From contig NC_084795.1 of NCBI RefSeq assembly GCF_963169125.1, positions 131,977,701 to 132,041,700 of the forward strand: a stretch of DNA of 64,000 bases, written 5' to 3'. A program made the translations under genes and the position numbers. Under the pieces are notes generated by a model, which made no database searches, had not been told where the DNA came from, and worked only from the letters and a program-made list of their open reading frames with translations. The DNA is from Humulus lupulus. Its lineage: Eukaryota; Streptophyta; Magnoliopsida; Rosales; Cannabaceae. This document shows, piece after piece, positions 12,508 to 22,989 of the stretch (positions within the stretch are counted from its first letter, which is position 1; every line of letters starts with the position of its first letter).

Positions 12508-13030
12508 TGCCCCACCCATGCCTCGGCCGCGCGCATGAGGCCCAGCACCAGGCGGCCTCGCGAGGCGGCGTCACGCACACACCTACGGGCACTGCATACA
12601 AACAACCCAAGGGCTCCTCCTCGCATCTGACACCCCACGTGGATGTCTCCTCTAATGGTCTACCAAGACTTCAACATTTAGAGGGAAAGGCCCAAGAATG
12701 ATTCCGAAAGGTCACGATGGTGCAATCTCGTACGGGGTACGGCTTGTAAGACCCCGTACGTCTGACTGTGGCACTCATGCTAGTCAGGTAGTGGGAACAC
12801 TAGGAGAAAGGACATGGCCTGCATACTCCCAATCAGATGTCAGAGTCGACACCACTATCATCTGTGCCACTCCTCTGAGATTCGTGCGGTAGAGTGGTGG
12901 GGACCTCCTCACGGTACCTGGCTATGTACTAGTAACAGCACCACTACCCCTGAGACCACTCTCCTGACAGAGTACTTGTGTACCACCTGGTCCCCTGGAC
13001 CACCATGTGTCCCAGGCCATTAGAGCCTAC

Positions 13031-13038
13031 TATAAAAT
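13031..13038 (+). promoter_or_regulatory. TATA box of the gag-only element, 5' LTR
   Basis: TATAAAAT in CTACTATAAAATGAACCCC, about 200 bp before the LTR end, so transcription should start near 13060. The minisatellite lies 500-1000 bp upstream. Confidence 0.7.
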
Positions 13039-13233
13039 GAACCCCACTTCCACAGAGAAGGGGTTGGAAAATTCATTGTATGCAGAGGCTATTAAGCAAT
13101 ATACATTTTTCACTCCATTGTTCATCTGTGTTTATCCTTTCAGAAGTTAATTCTAAGTTCTTATCTAGACATCGCCACATTTCCTTTGAGTTTTTCCGAC
13201 CTAATTTCGTTGACGAGATTTCACCGTCAACAG

Positions 13234-13254
13234 TTTGGTGCCATCTGTGGGAAC
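13234..13254 (+). promoter_or_regulatory. Primer-binding-like site of the gag-only element
   Basis: TTTGGTGCCATCTGTGGGAA starts two bases after the LTR end. This is the usual place for the tRNA primer site, and the sequence is of the type seen in many plant gypsy elements. Confidence 0.7.
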
Positions 13255-13299
13255 GCTAGTTTCAAGCTACTGTTCCACCATTGTTTCCGGCAAGAAGAA

Positions 13300-14784
13300 A
13301 TGCCAAGACGTTCAAAGCGACTCAGGGAGCCACGAGAGGTAGAGGTTCACCTCAACGGAGTCCAGCTGAAGGCCTCCATGAAGGACGCTCCTCCACCCAG
13401 AGACGTGGAGCCCCCGAAGGACCTAGAGCTTCACGGAGGTGATAAAGTGGCCTCGTCACAGATCGCTTCACCTGGAGAAGGTCCTCCAAGGGCACCACCG
13501 GGAAATGCTAATGAGTTCCCTCTCCCAAAACCACCGCAGGTACCGAACTCCGGCAGGTAGGACCCGGGCCCCTCTACCCGTAGGCATGATAAGCATCCCC
13601 GGGTCCATTCCGTGAGCTCGAGTTCGAGATCTCGGTTCTATGAAGAGGAAATACGTGAGCTCCACCGTAAGAACCAAAGGTTGGAGACTGCCTTGGAGAA
13701 CATGCAAGAAGTCCTGAATGGCCTGTTGCAGGGTAAATCGAGCGCGACCTTGCCTAAGAGGAAGGAGAAAGGCCAGGATGGGGTGGAGACCACTGTACCA
13801 GTAGATGATGGGAGAACCCGACACTCCACCATTAAAACCCCCCAGGCAAAGTACCAGGGGGGACCTAGGCCAACGAAATGTCCCCAGGAGCAAAGGCGGA
13901 GGGAAGGTGATGGTCGTAAGAACGAGGTCGAAGTCCCCTCAAAAGAGGCATCCCCTGGCCTAAGAAAAGAGCTCCATGGGGGGAGGTCAGAAGTAAGAGA
14001 CGTACCCCCCGCGGTTCCACCGAGGGACGCAACCAAGGCAAGGGATCAGCCCGAGAACCCGCAAAACTCCTTATGCAAAAGGAGGAGGGGACTAGACACC
14101 AAAATGCGAAGCCCTCGAGGCAAGATCACCACTGCACTTGGGGGGCACATGGATGACGGAGAATTCGACCGTGATTCACCCTTCACAAGGGAGATTCGGG
14201 CTGAACAAATGCCGGCTGGCTTCAGAGAGCCTCGCATGACTCCGTACGAGGGCACTACGGACCTAAAATACCACTTAGACTCCTTCAATAACTTGATGAG
14301 GTTGAGAGGGATCAACAGCAGAGAAAAATGTCATTGCTTCATCGTTACGCTTATAGGAGTGGTGTACAAGTGGTTCAGGAGGTTGAGGCCAGGAACAATC
14401 AAGTCATGGCAACAATTCTCTGATGAATTTCTTCAGCAACGCCATACAGCGTGTGACTACGTCATGCCAACTACCAGCCTTGCTAACATAAAACAAGGCG
14501 AGAATGAAAGTTTGAAGGACTACATCCATAGGTTCGGTATAGAAGCAACAAAGGTGGGAGATTTAACCAAAGTGGAGATCAAGATGGCTATTACAGCCGG
14601 AGTTCGTCCAGGAAGCAAGTTATGGAGTAACATGCTCAAAAGAGAAGTTTCGAATTTGGACGACTTCTTTGAGAGAGCACAGAAGTACATACGTGTGGAA
14701 GAGGGCCATAAGAACTTCCATGTCGAAGAAAGCGAACCTTCCTCCAGTGGCCATACTACCAATATGTCTGGGGATTCCATATAG
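13300..14784 (+). pseudogene. Gag protein of the non-autonomous element, one internal stop
   Basis: One frame of 494 codons runs from ATG at 13300 to TAG at 14782-14784, with a single internal TAG at 13558-13560. Reading resumes in the same frame, so a single base change or readthrough is possible. The first third is basic and Pro-rich. A short helix (LHRKNQRLETALENMQEVL) follows. The C-terminal half is a retrotransposon gag core, about 14190-14710, with YHLDSFNNLM, VYKWFRRLRPGTIKSW and NESLKDYIHRFG. There is no zinc knuckle and no protease, and nothing of pol follows. It would package element RNA; enzymes must come from elsewhere. Confidence 0.88.
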
Positions 14785-14883
14785 AAGGGGGGCATCGTGC
14801 TAGAGGGGTCGCTGACCAAGTTGGGATCGAACGAAGACCATCTAGCCATGAAAGTCCCCACCCGAGGGGAGATCACCTCAAAA

Positions 14884-15066
14884 GCAGACGCCTCCAAAAA
14901 GGGTCTCATAAGTAGACGCTTGCAAAAAGGGTCTCCAAAGTAGATGCTTGAAAAAAGGGTCTCATAAGTAGACGACCGAAAAAAGGGTCTCAAAGTAGAC
15001 GCTTCCAAAAAGGGTCTCAAAGAAGACGCTTGCAAAAAGGGTCTCAAAGAAGACGCTTGCAAAAAT
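14884..15066. repeat. Short tandem array, about 27-bp unit, roughly seven copies
   Basis: The phrase AAAAAGGGTCTCAAAG plus AAGACGCTTGC recurs with small length changes (26-28 bp). It lies 100 bp after gag, in the place where an autonomous element would have pol. Other units read CATAAGTAGACG. Confidence 0.9.
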
Positions 15067-15323
15067 AGTACTATGCCTAATGACGAGAAGGACGCTTCTT
15101 GCTACAAATAATAAGCACGCGCGAAAATATATAAGAGGATAACTAGAACCCAAGGGGTCAATATATCCTTATAGGTGCAACCAAGGTGCACCAAAGAGAG
15201 ACCTATCGAACCCCCTTTCGCGTGGGTTCCAAAGGACCTCGATCATAATTAATAAAAAAAAAATATATATCTACGATAAAAAGAGAGAGAAGAGTCTACA
15301 AGAATGCCTAAAGGCCTCCCTAT

Positions 15324-15338
15324 AGACTGGGGGGCAAG
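15324..15338 (+). promoter_or_regulatory. Polypurine tract of the gag-only element
   Basis: AGACTGGGGGGCAAG lies directly against the 3' LTR start at 15339. It is the expected primer for second-strand DNA synthesis. Confidence 0.75.
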
Positions 15339-16908
15339 TGTGGATGCCAAAAATCCACCAAAAAGAAAAAAATCTCTAAGTCCATGGTTGGAATACAAGT
15401 CTAAAGGTCACTTAGTCATGTTATTAAACTCGGGCCCATAAGTCTTGCGGAACCGGGAGATTGTCCCAAGGGAAGCATCACCTTATGAGCCATGAAGTAT
15501 GGTCTTGCTAGGCTAAGGGGCTGTGGATGCTCAAAGTTTCATACTTGTAGAAGACCCAAAACAAGTGCCAAGGTCCCATAAGTGCCTAATTACGTGATTG
15601 AGCCGCGATGCCCTCGGACCCCCACTGTCTCGAACCAACCACGTACCCAGCGAGGCCACGCCTCGCATGCATCTGATGGCCTCGCTGGTGGAGCGCCTCA
15701 CAGCACCTGATGGCCTCGCTGGTGGAGCGCCTCGCTGCGCATGGTGGCCTCGCTGGTGGAGCGCCGCGCAGCACCTGATGGCCTCGCTGGTGGAGCGCCT
15801 CGCTGCGCATGGTGGCCTCGCTGGTGGAGCGCCTTGCAGCACCTGATGGCCTCGTTGGTGGAGCGCCTCGCTGCACCTGAGGGCCACGCTGGTGGAGCAC
15901 CTCGCAGCATCTGATGGCCTCGCTGGTGAAACACCTCGCTACGCATGGTGGCCTCGCTGGTGGAGCGCCTCGCTGCACCTGAGGGCCTCGCTGGTGGAGC
16001 GCCTTGCTGCACCTGAAGGCCACGCTGGTGGAGCGCCTCGCTGCACCTGAAGACCACGCTGGTGGAGCGCCTCGCAGCACCTGACGGCCTCGCCCGTTGA
16101 GCGCCTCGCTGCACATGGTGGCCTCGCTGGTGGAGCGCCTCGCAGCACCTGATGGCCACGCTAGTGAGGGACCTCGCGAGATGGTGCCCCACCCATGCCT
16201 TGGCCGCGCGCATGAGGCCCAGCACCAGGCAGCCTCGCGAGGCGGCGTCACGCACACACCTACGGGCACTGCATACAAACAACCCAAGGGCTCCTCCTCG
16301 CATCTGACACCCCACGTGGATGTCTCCTCTAACGGTCTACCAAGATTTCAACATTTAGAGGGAAAGGCCCAAGAATGATTCTGAAAGGTCACGATGGTAC
16401 AATCTCATACGAGGTACGGCTTGTAAGACCCCGTACGTCTGACCGTGGCACTCATGCTAGTCAGGTAGTGGGAACACTAGGAGAAAGGACATGGCCTGCA
16501 TACTCCCAATCAGATGTCAGAGTCGACACCACTATCATCTGTGCCACTCCTCTGAGATTCGTGCGGTAGAGTGGTGGGGACCTCCTCACGGTACCTGGCT
16601 ATGTACTAGTAACATCACCACTACCCCTGAGACCACTCTCCTGACAGAGTACTTGTGTACCACCTGGTCCCCTGGACCACCATGTATCCCAGGCCATTAG
16701 AGCCTACTATAAAATGAACCCCACTTCCACAGAGAAGGGGTTGGAAAATTCATTGTATGCAGAGGCTATTAAGCAATATACATTTTTCACTCCATTTTTC
16801 ATCTGTGTTTATCCTTTCAGAAGTTAATTCTAAGTTCTTATCTAAACATCGCCGCATTTCCTTTGAGTTTTCCGACCTAATTTCGTTGACGAGATTTCAC
16901 CGTCAACA
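15339..16908 (+). repeat. 3' LTR of the gag-only element
   Basis: 1570 bp, TGTGGATG to GTCAACA, followed by ACTTT. It has its own TATA box at 16708-16715 and a full copy of the minisatellite (15675-16184). Confidence 0.95.
15675..16184. repeat. 34-bp minisatellite in the 3' LTR
   Basis: It has the same 14 units plus one degenerate unit, in the same order as in the 5' LTR. By eye about 20 substitutions separate the two arrays, mostly C/T at CpG, and no unit has been gained or lost. Confidence 0.95.
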
Positions 16909-17145
16909 ACTTTATAAAAGGTCACAGCCTCCAACTCTAGCTCGTACCATGAGCTAGATGCTTCCCTCGACCTGTGGCCTTCAGAGTCCAAACTCAGTCT
17001 AACCTTGGCGAACCCTTAGGTTACCTCGAGTTGAGGAGGTAGGATTTGTCGAGTGGCAGCTCCGGTCTTGGGGATGTCTACGTGGTAGACATGATTAGGC
17101 CGTATCTCAGCTGGTTAACAACCCGTGGGAAAACCAGGGCGTACA

Positions 17146-17500
17146 AAAAGTGTCAAGAGTCAAAAGTCCCTTCCTTGAGCCTTCTCATTCATATTTATAG
17201 GCTCAAGCGGGTTACATTGGCCAATGGGCCTTAATTATCCTTAATATCAGCTTATCAAGGAAATAAAGGAATTATCCTTAATATCCTTAGTTATAAATGT
17301 AGTTATTACAAAATTATATATCGATAAAGGAATTAAACCGAAGCATGCAACCAAGATGGTCGCATCTAATCGCAAGATTTGATGAGGCAATAGACATCTG
17401 GTCGATAGGCGAACAACATCCCTTCACTTTAACGCTGCCACGTGCCAACCATATGCAATAAATTCTTGCCACGTCATCAGGAATCATTTTTGGGTAAACA
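17146..17500 (-). repeat. Upstream part of another gypsy-type LTR
   Basis: Read on the minus strand this starts TGTTTACCCAAAAATG at 17500 and reaches a TATA box, CCTATAAATATGAATG, near 17190. It stops where element 1 begins. It looks like the U3 of an LTR that element 1 inserted into, with its remainder left of the window. Confidence 0.5.
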
Positions 17501-17735
17501 ATAACTATTATATTAATTATACTCAACTTGAATTCTAAAAATTTAAGTAAAAGCCAAAATATTTTATAAATAAATTATAACTCTAAATAGCATCTGTCTA
17601 TCTATAGGTGGTATGGATAAGCTTCTTCCATTATATTTTATCTATTTTTCAATTTTTTTTTAATTTTTCCGGTTTTAGCCTTTTAATTATACAAAGTTAT
17701 TAACTATCTATTTATTGTATTTGTTGTACGTGTTT
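17501..17735. other. AT-rich spacer, nothing recognised
   Basis: AT-rich single-copy-looking sequence between two LTR pieces. I see no frame, repeat or promoter in it. Confidence 0.6.
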
Positions 17736-19477
17736 TGTAACGCTCTGGGTAACCAAAACTGTTACACTGTGTGTTTATAATAGTGCAAGACCTGCTACTC
17801 AGGTCGTTTGAACATAAATATGTTTCTAAAGTCATCTAACAGGTTAGGGTTAAAAGATTTTGATCATAAAATGATTGATTTTCATTAAAATAAAGGTTTG
17901 ATACATGGGATCCCAAAAAAATAAAGTTTACATGGCAGAAACAACTCTCAAAAGTTAATACAACAGAAGCCAGTCTAATGGAAAAATACAGTTTAGAGCT
18001 CTAGTTCCTTTAATTCCCTCTGTCTTGGCGGTCGAGCAGCTATCGATGTACACTCTGCCCCCAAAGCTCTCCAACTCATGGTTGGTCCAGCTTTCAGTTG
18101 CCTTTACCTGCACCACGTAGCACCCGTGAGTCAAGGCTCAGCAAGAAAACCATAATCAACAAGCATAGACAGCAACAAGAGCATATAACAAACTTCAATC
18201 ATATGCTTTCAAATATTAAGTTCAATTAATCAGAAAAATACAAGTATTAAGCTAGGCAATGTTAAACATATACTCTCAAATATATAACTCAATCTGTAAT
18301 ACAAATATTTAGGTGTCGGCGCCCTTAGGTCAAGCCCTCTGGTTATTTAGCTGATCTCGGCTCGCTTAGGCTGAGTTGCGTTCAGTACGCTTATCATCAG
18401 CCCCGGCACCCTTAGGTCGTACTTTCACATCACACATATCAGATATATAATTCACAGAACACATAAGTTCAGTTACAAGGAATCTAAGTCCCATTCACAA
18501 CCACTTGGGTGCAGTTTTCTTACCTCAAGTCCCGAATGTAGGATAAAGAGCGTTCCAGAGCACGATCCTCAGCCATGAGCCTTAATGGTAACCCTAGTCA
18601 CAAACAATAATGGATAACTATCAAATTCTAATCCAATTAAATGTTTTGGAAACAAATACTAGCCTCCGGGACCTCGAATTCTACTAAACTGGGTAGTATA
18701 ATTCGTCCTGAGCGCTTAGGTTTAAATTCCCAAGCCTAAAAACCAACCTAGGCTTTGGTTGCCTCGGCGGGCCACGACCTGGCCCTAAGGGTTGCAGCGC
18801 AGCCTCTTGCTTCTGGGGAGGGAGGCAGATCGTGACTTGCTCCCTAGGGTCGCGGCGGGCCTATAAGTCAGCAGCCCTCCCAGGGCCTTCTGGGCACGCG
18901 GGCCACGACGCCCATGAACTAGGTCATGGTGCGCCCCCGTGAACCTAGAAATCCATGGGATTTCTTAGCATTTTTCCCAGCTACAACCTCAAAATCCAAC
19001 CCAATTATACACCCAAACTCATACCAATTCCAAAAATGAGTCTAGGACTCTTAACCACACAACTTAAGCATAAAAACACTCAAAATTCTACTGAATTTAC
19101 CATCCCAAATCAACAATTAGTCATCACTCAAAACCTTGACAAATTCATCCTAATAACCTGAATTCTCAGTAGAAACTAGATAGAATCCTTACCTAAGTTA
19201 GAAGCTTTAATCCTCAGAGTTTATTTAGTTGTTCCTAACTTAATTTTCCCAATCCTCAAGCTTGATTCCCTGGCTTCTCCTTCAAAACTTCAAACTCTTC
19301 TTAGGCCCTAGAGAGGGAGAGAGCGATTGTGTATGAGAGAGAGAGATAATTGAGGTTGTTCCACTATATTCTGGTAATTCCCTTGGGTTCAATTAACCTT
19401 ATCCCTTAACCAAAAGACCAAATTTCCCCTGATACTAACCCAACCCTCTAATTGCTTCTAAGGGTAAAATGGTCATT
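17736..19477 (-). repeat. Truncated Tekay-like LTR, minus orientation
   Basis: It begins TGTAACGCTCTGGGTAACC and follows the LTRs at 28178, 42022 and 58431 in order, including the GC-rich palindrome module (18768-18940) and the AAAATGGTCATTT phrase, after which it stops. About 460 bp of the outer U3 end is missing. No primer site lies to its left, so it was a 3' or solo LTR. Confidence 0.8.
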
Positions 19478-20737
19478 TGCCAGTTAGTGTGCCGCCTACA
19501 CACCCAGCTGGAGTTGGAGCCCCACTGTGCCACAAGAGTGTGGCAACGGCAAAATAGACGACAATCCTACTCTGGGGCAAAAGAAGGCTCGTCGAGCCCC
19601 TGAACACAACTAGGCCTCGAGGCCAGCAAGAAAGAAGAAGGGGGAGGATGTTCGAGGACATCGCTAAGCCACCAGCACTCGATGTGCCGCATGCATTCTA
19701 CCTAGACGCGTTGAGGTAGGCCACGCCAGGCTTGGAGAAGGTGTCTGTAATGCCCCAAAATCCCTAATAAGGTTTAGGACCTTGATTAGGAGGTCGGGAG
19801 GGCCATAATTGATTTATTATATTATCAAATGATTATATGCATGTTTATGTGAATTATATTATGATATGATGTTAAATGTATGCATATGGGTCTACATTTT
19901 ATTATAAGGGCATTTTGGTAATTTGGCTCGTTGAGGGCATAATTGTGTATTTTGGTGCATGTTTGTGATAAATTGATAAGGCCACATTACAATGTGGATT
20001 TGTTCGAGCCATTTGGCATGAGACGATCTGGAATGCAAAGTAGCAGTTTAGTCATAACGAGATTAAGTTCGGGGCTCGGGGTGAGTCTCGGGGTGATTTT
20101 AATGAGTAGAGCATTTCCGGGAATTAAAGGGTAATGAGATACGGTTTATTGGTGTTTGAGAATTTTGGAGAATAACGGGAATTGGAGGGCGTTACTTATA
20201 ATTAACGAAATAGGCGGGAAAAGACGAATTTGCCCTTGGTGGCTGTTAAGGCTTATATTTGGACTTGAGGGCATTTAGGTCTTTTCACCCTTAAGGATTT
20301 ATATCAGCCATTAAGGCTATAGAAGCTTATCAAAAATAGAGCATCACTTCCTCTTTCTCTCCCGATAGTTTTTCTCTTCCATTTCTCTTTGAATTTTCAA
20401 GCTCTTTTTGAGGAATCAAGCCAGGGAACCAAGTCTTGATGATCTAGGGTTATGCTCTACCATTGAAGAGGGTGTGATTATGATATTAAGGTGAGTTTCT
20501 AGCCATAAAAACATTATTTCTTGCTCTGTATTTCCATTTGAGTTTTAGCTGGTTTTTGGGTTGAATATTGAGAGTTCAATGAGGATTTTGGCTAGGGTTT
20601 CTTAGGTTGTGATGCCTAGGACATGTGGGGATGGTTTTTGGGTTCTTTTGGGACTTAATTTGATGTTTGGAAGCATTGGAATCAAGTTGGGAATGTAGGA
20701 GTCGAAGGAGAAAGGTTCAGGGGCACTTCAGGCTGGA

Positions 20738-20852
20738 GGTAGCGCTACAGCGCCCACAAAGGGGCGCTACAGCACTACCCAAGGTGGCTTTGGGGTGGTT
20801 TTGGTCTGTCTTGAGCGCTGGGGCGCTAGGGGGGTAGCGCTACATCGCTACT
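20738..20852. repeat. GC-rich GCGCTA palindrome module
   Basis: GTAGCGCTACAGCGCC, GGGGCGCTACAGCACTACC, GAGCGCTGGGGCGCTAGG and GTAGCGCTACATCGCTAC occur within 115 bp in an AT-rich LTR. The 8-bp palindrome TAGCGCTA occurs twice. Confidence 0.85.
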
Positions 20853-21803
20853 CTATTTCTTCAAATCCCCATTTTGAGTGTTTTTAAGGGTTTTTGGCTC
20901 AGGGTTCCAATCCTTAAGGCCCGGGATCGAATCTACTCACAGTGTGGGTACATTTCGGGGTCCTGAGAGTGGGGTTTAGATCAAGACCCTATTATTGTTG
21001 ATTTTCATTAATGGAGGTTATATTTGGTTATGACTAGGTGACTGCTAAAGGATTAAAAGGGGGGTCGATCGTTCTCAAGGGTCGTTCAATTATTGTTTCT
21101 CGCTCGAACTAGAGGTAAGAAAACTGCACCCTATGCATATGTGACATGCATGGTTATTCTTGATGCATGTTGGATGTTTAAATGTGAACATTGATAGCAT
21201 ATCAAATGCTTAGCAACATTGCTCACTTGTGTATGATTATTATTGAGGCATGTCGGATGATTAAATGTGATGCATATGATGCACGAGAAACATGTGTTTA
21301 GGGCATGCCATGAATGTTGAATATGAGACTGATCAGAGCTTGAGTCTCTGTGTTTGTGCATGATCATAATTGTGCTAGCAACTGTTAAGTAAGCATGTTG
21401 AATGCCCTACGTTTGGATATTTGACATATGATATATGCCTGGTAGCATTGCTTACTTATGCGTGGCACTGACTCATTAGTCAGAATTGGCAATGGTGTCA
21501 GTACCAACTGTGAAGCTGAGACTCGCTAGTCAAGTTTGGCAGTGGTACTGAGTGCTGGTCACATGGGATTGACTCATAAGTCAAGTACAACCTTAGTGTG
21601 TTAACGCAAGCCGATAAAAGATTAGATCTAATCGACATCTGCATTGAATGACTCAAATGAGCATTAGTGCCGGACCGACCTCAAGTTCGATGAAAATTAA
21701 AAAGCGCTTGTCTAGTCTAAGGGCTAGTTATTTAGAGCGAGAGCCAGAAAGGCTAAGGCGACCTACATGTCACACGGCTAGGAGGGTATGGGACCTCCTG
21801 AAT

Positions 21804-22345
21804 GTGACTCATTAGTCACTAATACAGAGTGTGACTCATTAGTCACCAATACAGGGTATGACTCATTAGTCATCCACACAGAGATTGACTCATTAGTCAT
21901 CTATACAGAGCGTGTCTCATTAGTCACCTATACAGTGTGAGACTCATTAGTCTCCTATACAGAGCGTAAATCATTAGTCACCTATACAGAGTGAGACTCA
22001 TTAGTCTCCTATACATAGCTTGACTTATTAGTCACCTATACAGAGTGAGACTCGCGTGAATCATTAGTCACCTATATAGAGTGAGACTCATTAGTCTTCT
22101 ATACAAAGTATGACTCATTAGTCACCTAGACAGAGATAGACTCATTAGTCTTCTATACAGAGTGTGACTCATTAGTCACCTATACAGAGTATGACTCATT
22201 AGTCATCTATATCTAGTGATACTCATTAGTCACCTATACAGGGTGTGACTCATTAGTCACCCACTCCGAGATTGACTTACTAGTCATTTTTTCAAGAAGC
22301 AGGTCCCCAGAGATTGACTCATTAGTCATCTATTCAGATGCAGGA
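21804..22345. repeat. 27-bp array of palindromes with TGACTCA core
   Basis: About 19 units of type TGACTCATTAGTCA followed by CCTATACAGAGTG. The dyad TGACTCATTAGTCA is present in exact form about ten times, counting one isolated copy at 21469. Several units instead read GAGACTCATTAGTCTC, which is also a perfect dyad. Confidence 0.95.
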
Positions 22346-22989
22346 CCCCATAATCATTTATTTGAAATTATTTGCATGCATGATGAAAGCTATTATTGCT
22401 AAGCATGCACATTATGATTCGATGACCTGTTATTACTATTATGAGCATATTGAGTTTTCTTGCTGGGCTTCGGCTCACAGGTGCTATGTGGTGCAGGTAA
22501 AGGCAAAAGAAAGTTGGACCATCCTTGAGTTGGAGAGCTTAGGTAACGACATGCACATATGCGGCTGCTCGACCGCCACGACCGAGGGTTGAGAGAGGAA
22601 CTAGGGTTAAACCCTATTTTGCCGCTTAGATCGGCTGGTTGTAAATATTTTCTTGTAATAGACCTTTAAATTATATTTTTGGGATCCTAATGTATACAGT
22701 AAACGTTCTAATGAAACGTTATATCTTAACCAAAATTTTTAATCCCTAAACTGCTAATCATACTTAGTTACACAATTTTGGCCAAATGACTCAATTAGCG
22801 AGTTTAACACTGTTTATAAGGCACATCGTAATGGTCCCTGGAGTTTAGGGTGTTACAGTGTCCCCTCAGCACCTCACTAGCCTTGGAAGACCCGAGGCCC
22901 AGGGACTGACTGGAGGAACATTTCCATTCACCAAGAGCAAGGTTTCAACATCTCGGTTAACAATGAGAAATCGAGTTCGATGGGGAAAC

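Larger units (their letters stand above)
11663..13232 (+). repeat. 5' LTR of the gag-only element
   Basis: 1570 bp, TGTGGATG to GTCAACA. It carries the minisatellite at 11998-12507 in U3 and a TATA box at 13031. One single-base indel near its start and one near its end balance against the 3' LTR, leaving equal lengths. Confidence 0.95.
11663..16908 (+). mobile_element. Complete gag-only LTR retrotransposon (non-autonomous)
   Basis: The element is bounded by a perfect 5-bp duplication ACTTT (11658-11662 and 16909-16913). Two 1570-bp LTRs (11663-13232, 15339-16908) start TGTGGATG and end GTCAACA. A primer-binding-like site, one gag frame and a polypurine tract lie between them. There is no protease, reverse transcriptase or integrase, so it fits the class of terminal-repeat elements carrying only gag. 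By eye the LTRs differ at roughly 3 % of positions, mostly C/T and G/A, so the insertion is fairly recent. It must rely on enzymes from a relative; the shared TTTGGTGC site and GTCAACA end suggest Tat-type partners. Confidence 0.93.
1..17145 (-). mobile_element. Tat-type Ty3/gypsy LTR retrotransposon, left end outside window
   Basis: Gag, protease, reverse transcriptase, RNase H and integrase are read right to left. A primer-binding-like site adjoins an LTR at 11143, and an extra gene sits on the opposite strand between pol and the missing 3' LTR. Antisense extra genes beyond pol are known in the Tat group of plant gypsy elements, which supports the placement. The outer right edge at 17145 is set by the minus-strand start TGTACGCCCTG, which matches the start of the related solo LTR at 50882. 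The element is dead: it has at least four internal stops, a frameshift and a deletion in gag-pol. A gag-only element (11663-16908) sits inside its right LTR. Element 1 itself seems to have landed in another LTR, whose upstream part remains at 17146-17500. Confidence 0.8.
11143..17145 (-). repeat. Right (5') LTR of element 1, split by a nested element
   Basis: The LTR is in two pieces: 11143-11662 and 16914-17145 (one ACTTT copy at 16909-16913 belongs to the duplication), about 750 bp in all. On the minus strand it begins TGTACGCCCTGG at 17145 and ends GTCAACA at 11143. A TATA box (CCTATAAATA, plus positions 11391-11400) lies about 250 bp from the inner end. The start, the length and an internal phrase on CAGACATCACGTGTC resemble the solo LTR at 50882-51622. 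Confidence 0.75.
19746..22857 (+). mobile_element. 3112-bp solo LTR with palindrome arrays
   Basis: It is bounded by a perfect duplication GTGTC (19741-19745, 22858-22862). It begins TGTAATGCCCC and ends GGGTGTTACA, the usual TG..CA ends. Its first 300 bp are related to the Tekay-like LTRs (a CGGGAGGGC..ATAATTG block and a GAGACGATC block). It has no coding frame of note and no internal region, so it is best read as a solo LTR left by recombination. A TATA-like GATTTATATC lies near 20296 and a pyrimidine-rich stretch at 20348-20385. It holds a GC-rich palindrome module (20738-20852) and a 27-bp dyad array (21804-22345). A related copy in the opposite direction starts at 62865. Confidence 0.85.

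Noticed and set aside
11909..12638. Long minus-strand frames (up to 233 residues) with a 34-residue repeat, possible repeat protein
   Set aside because: They are translations of a 34-bp minisatellite whose unit is not a multiple of three, so all three frames give similar repeats. The same occurs at 15586-16315 in the other LTR.
21804..22345. CRISPR-like array
   Set aside because: Units are contiguous 27-bp repeats without unique spacers and lie inside a plant LTR.
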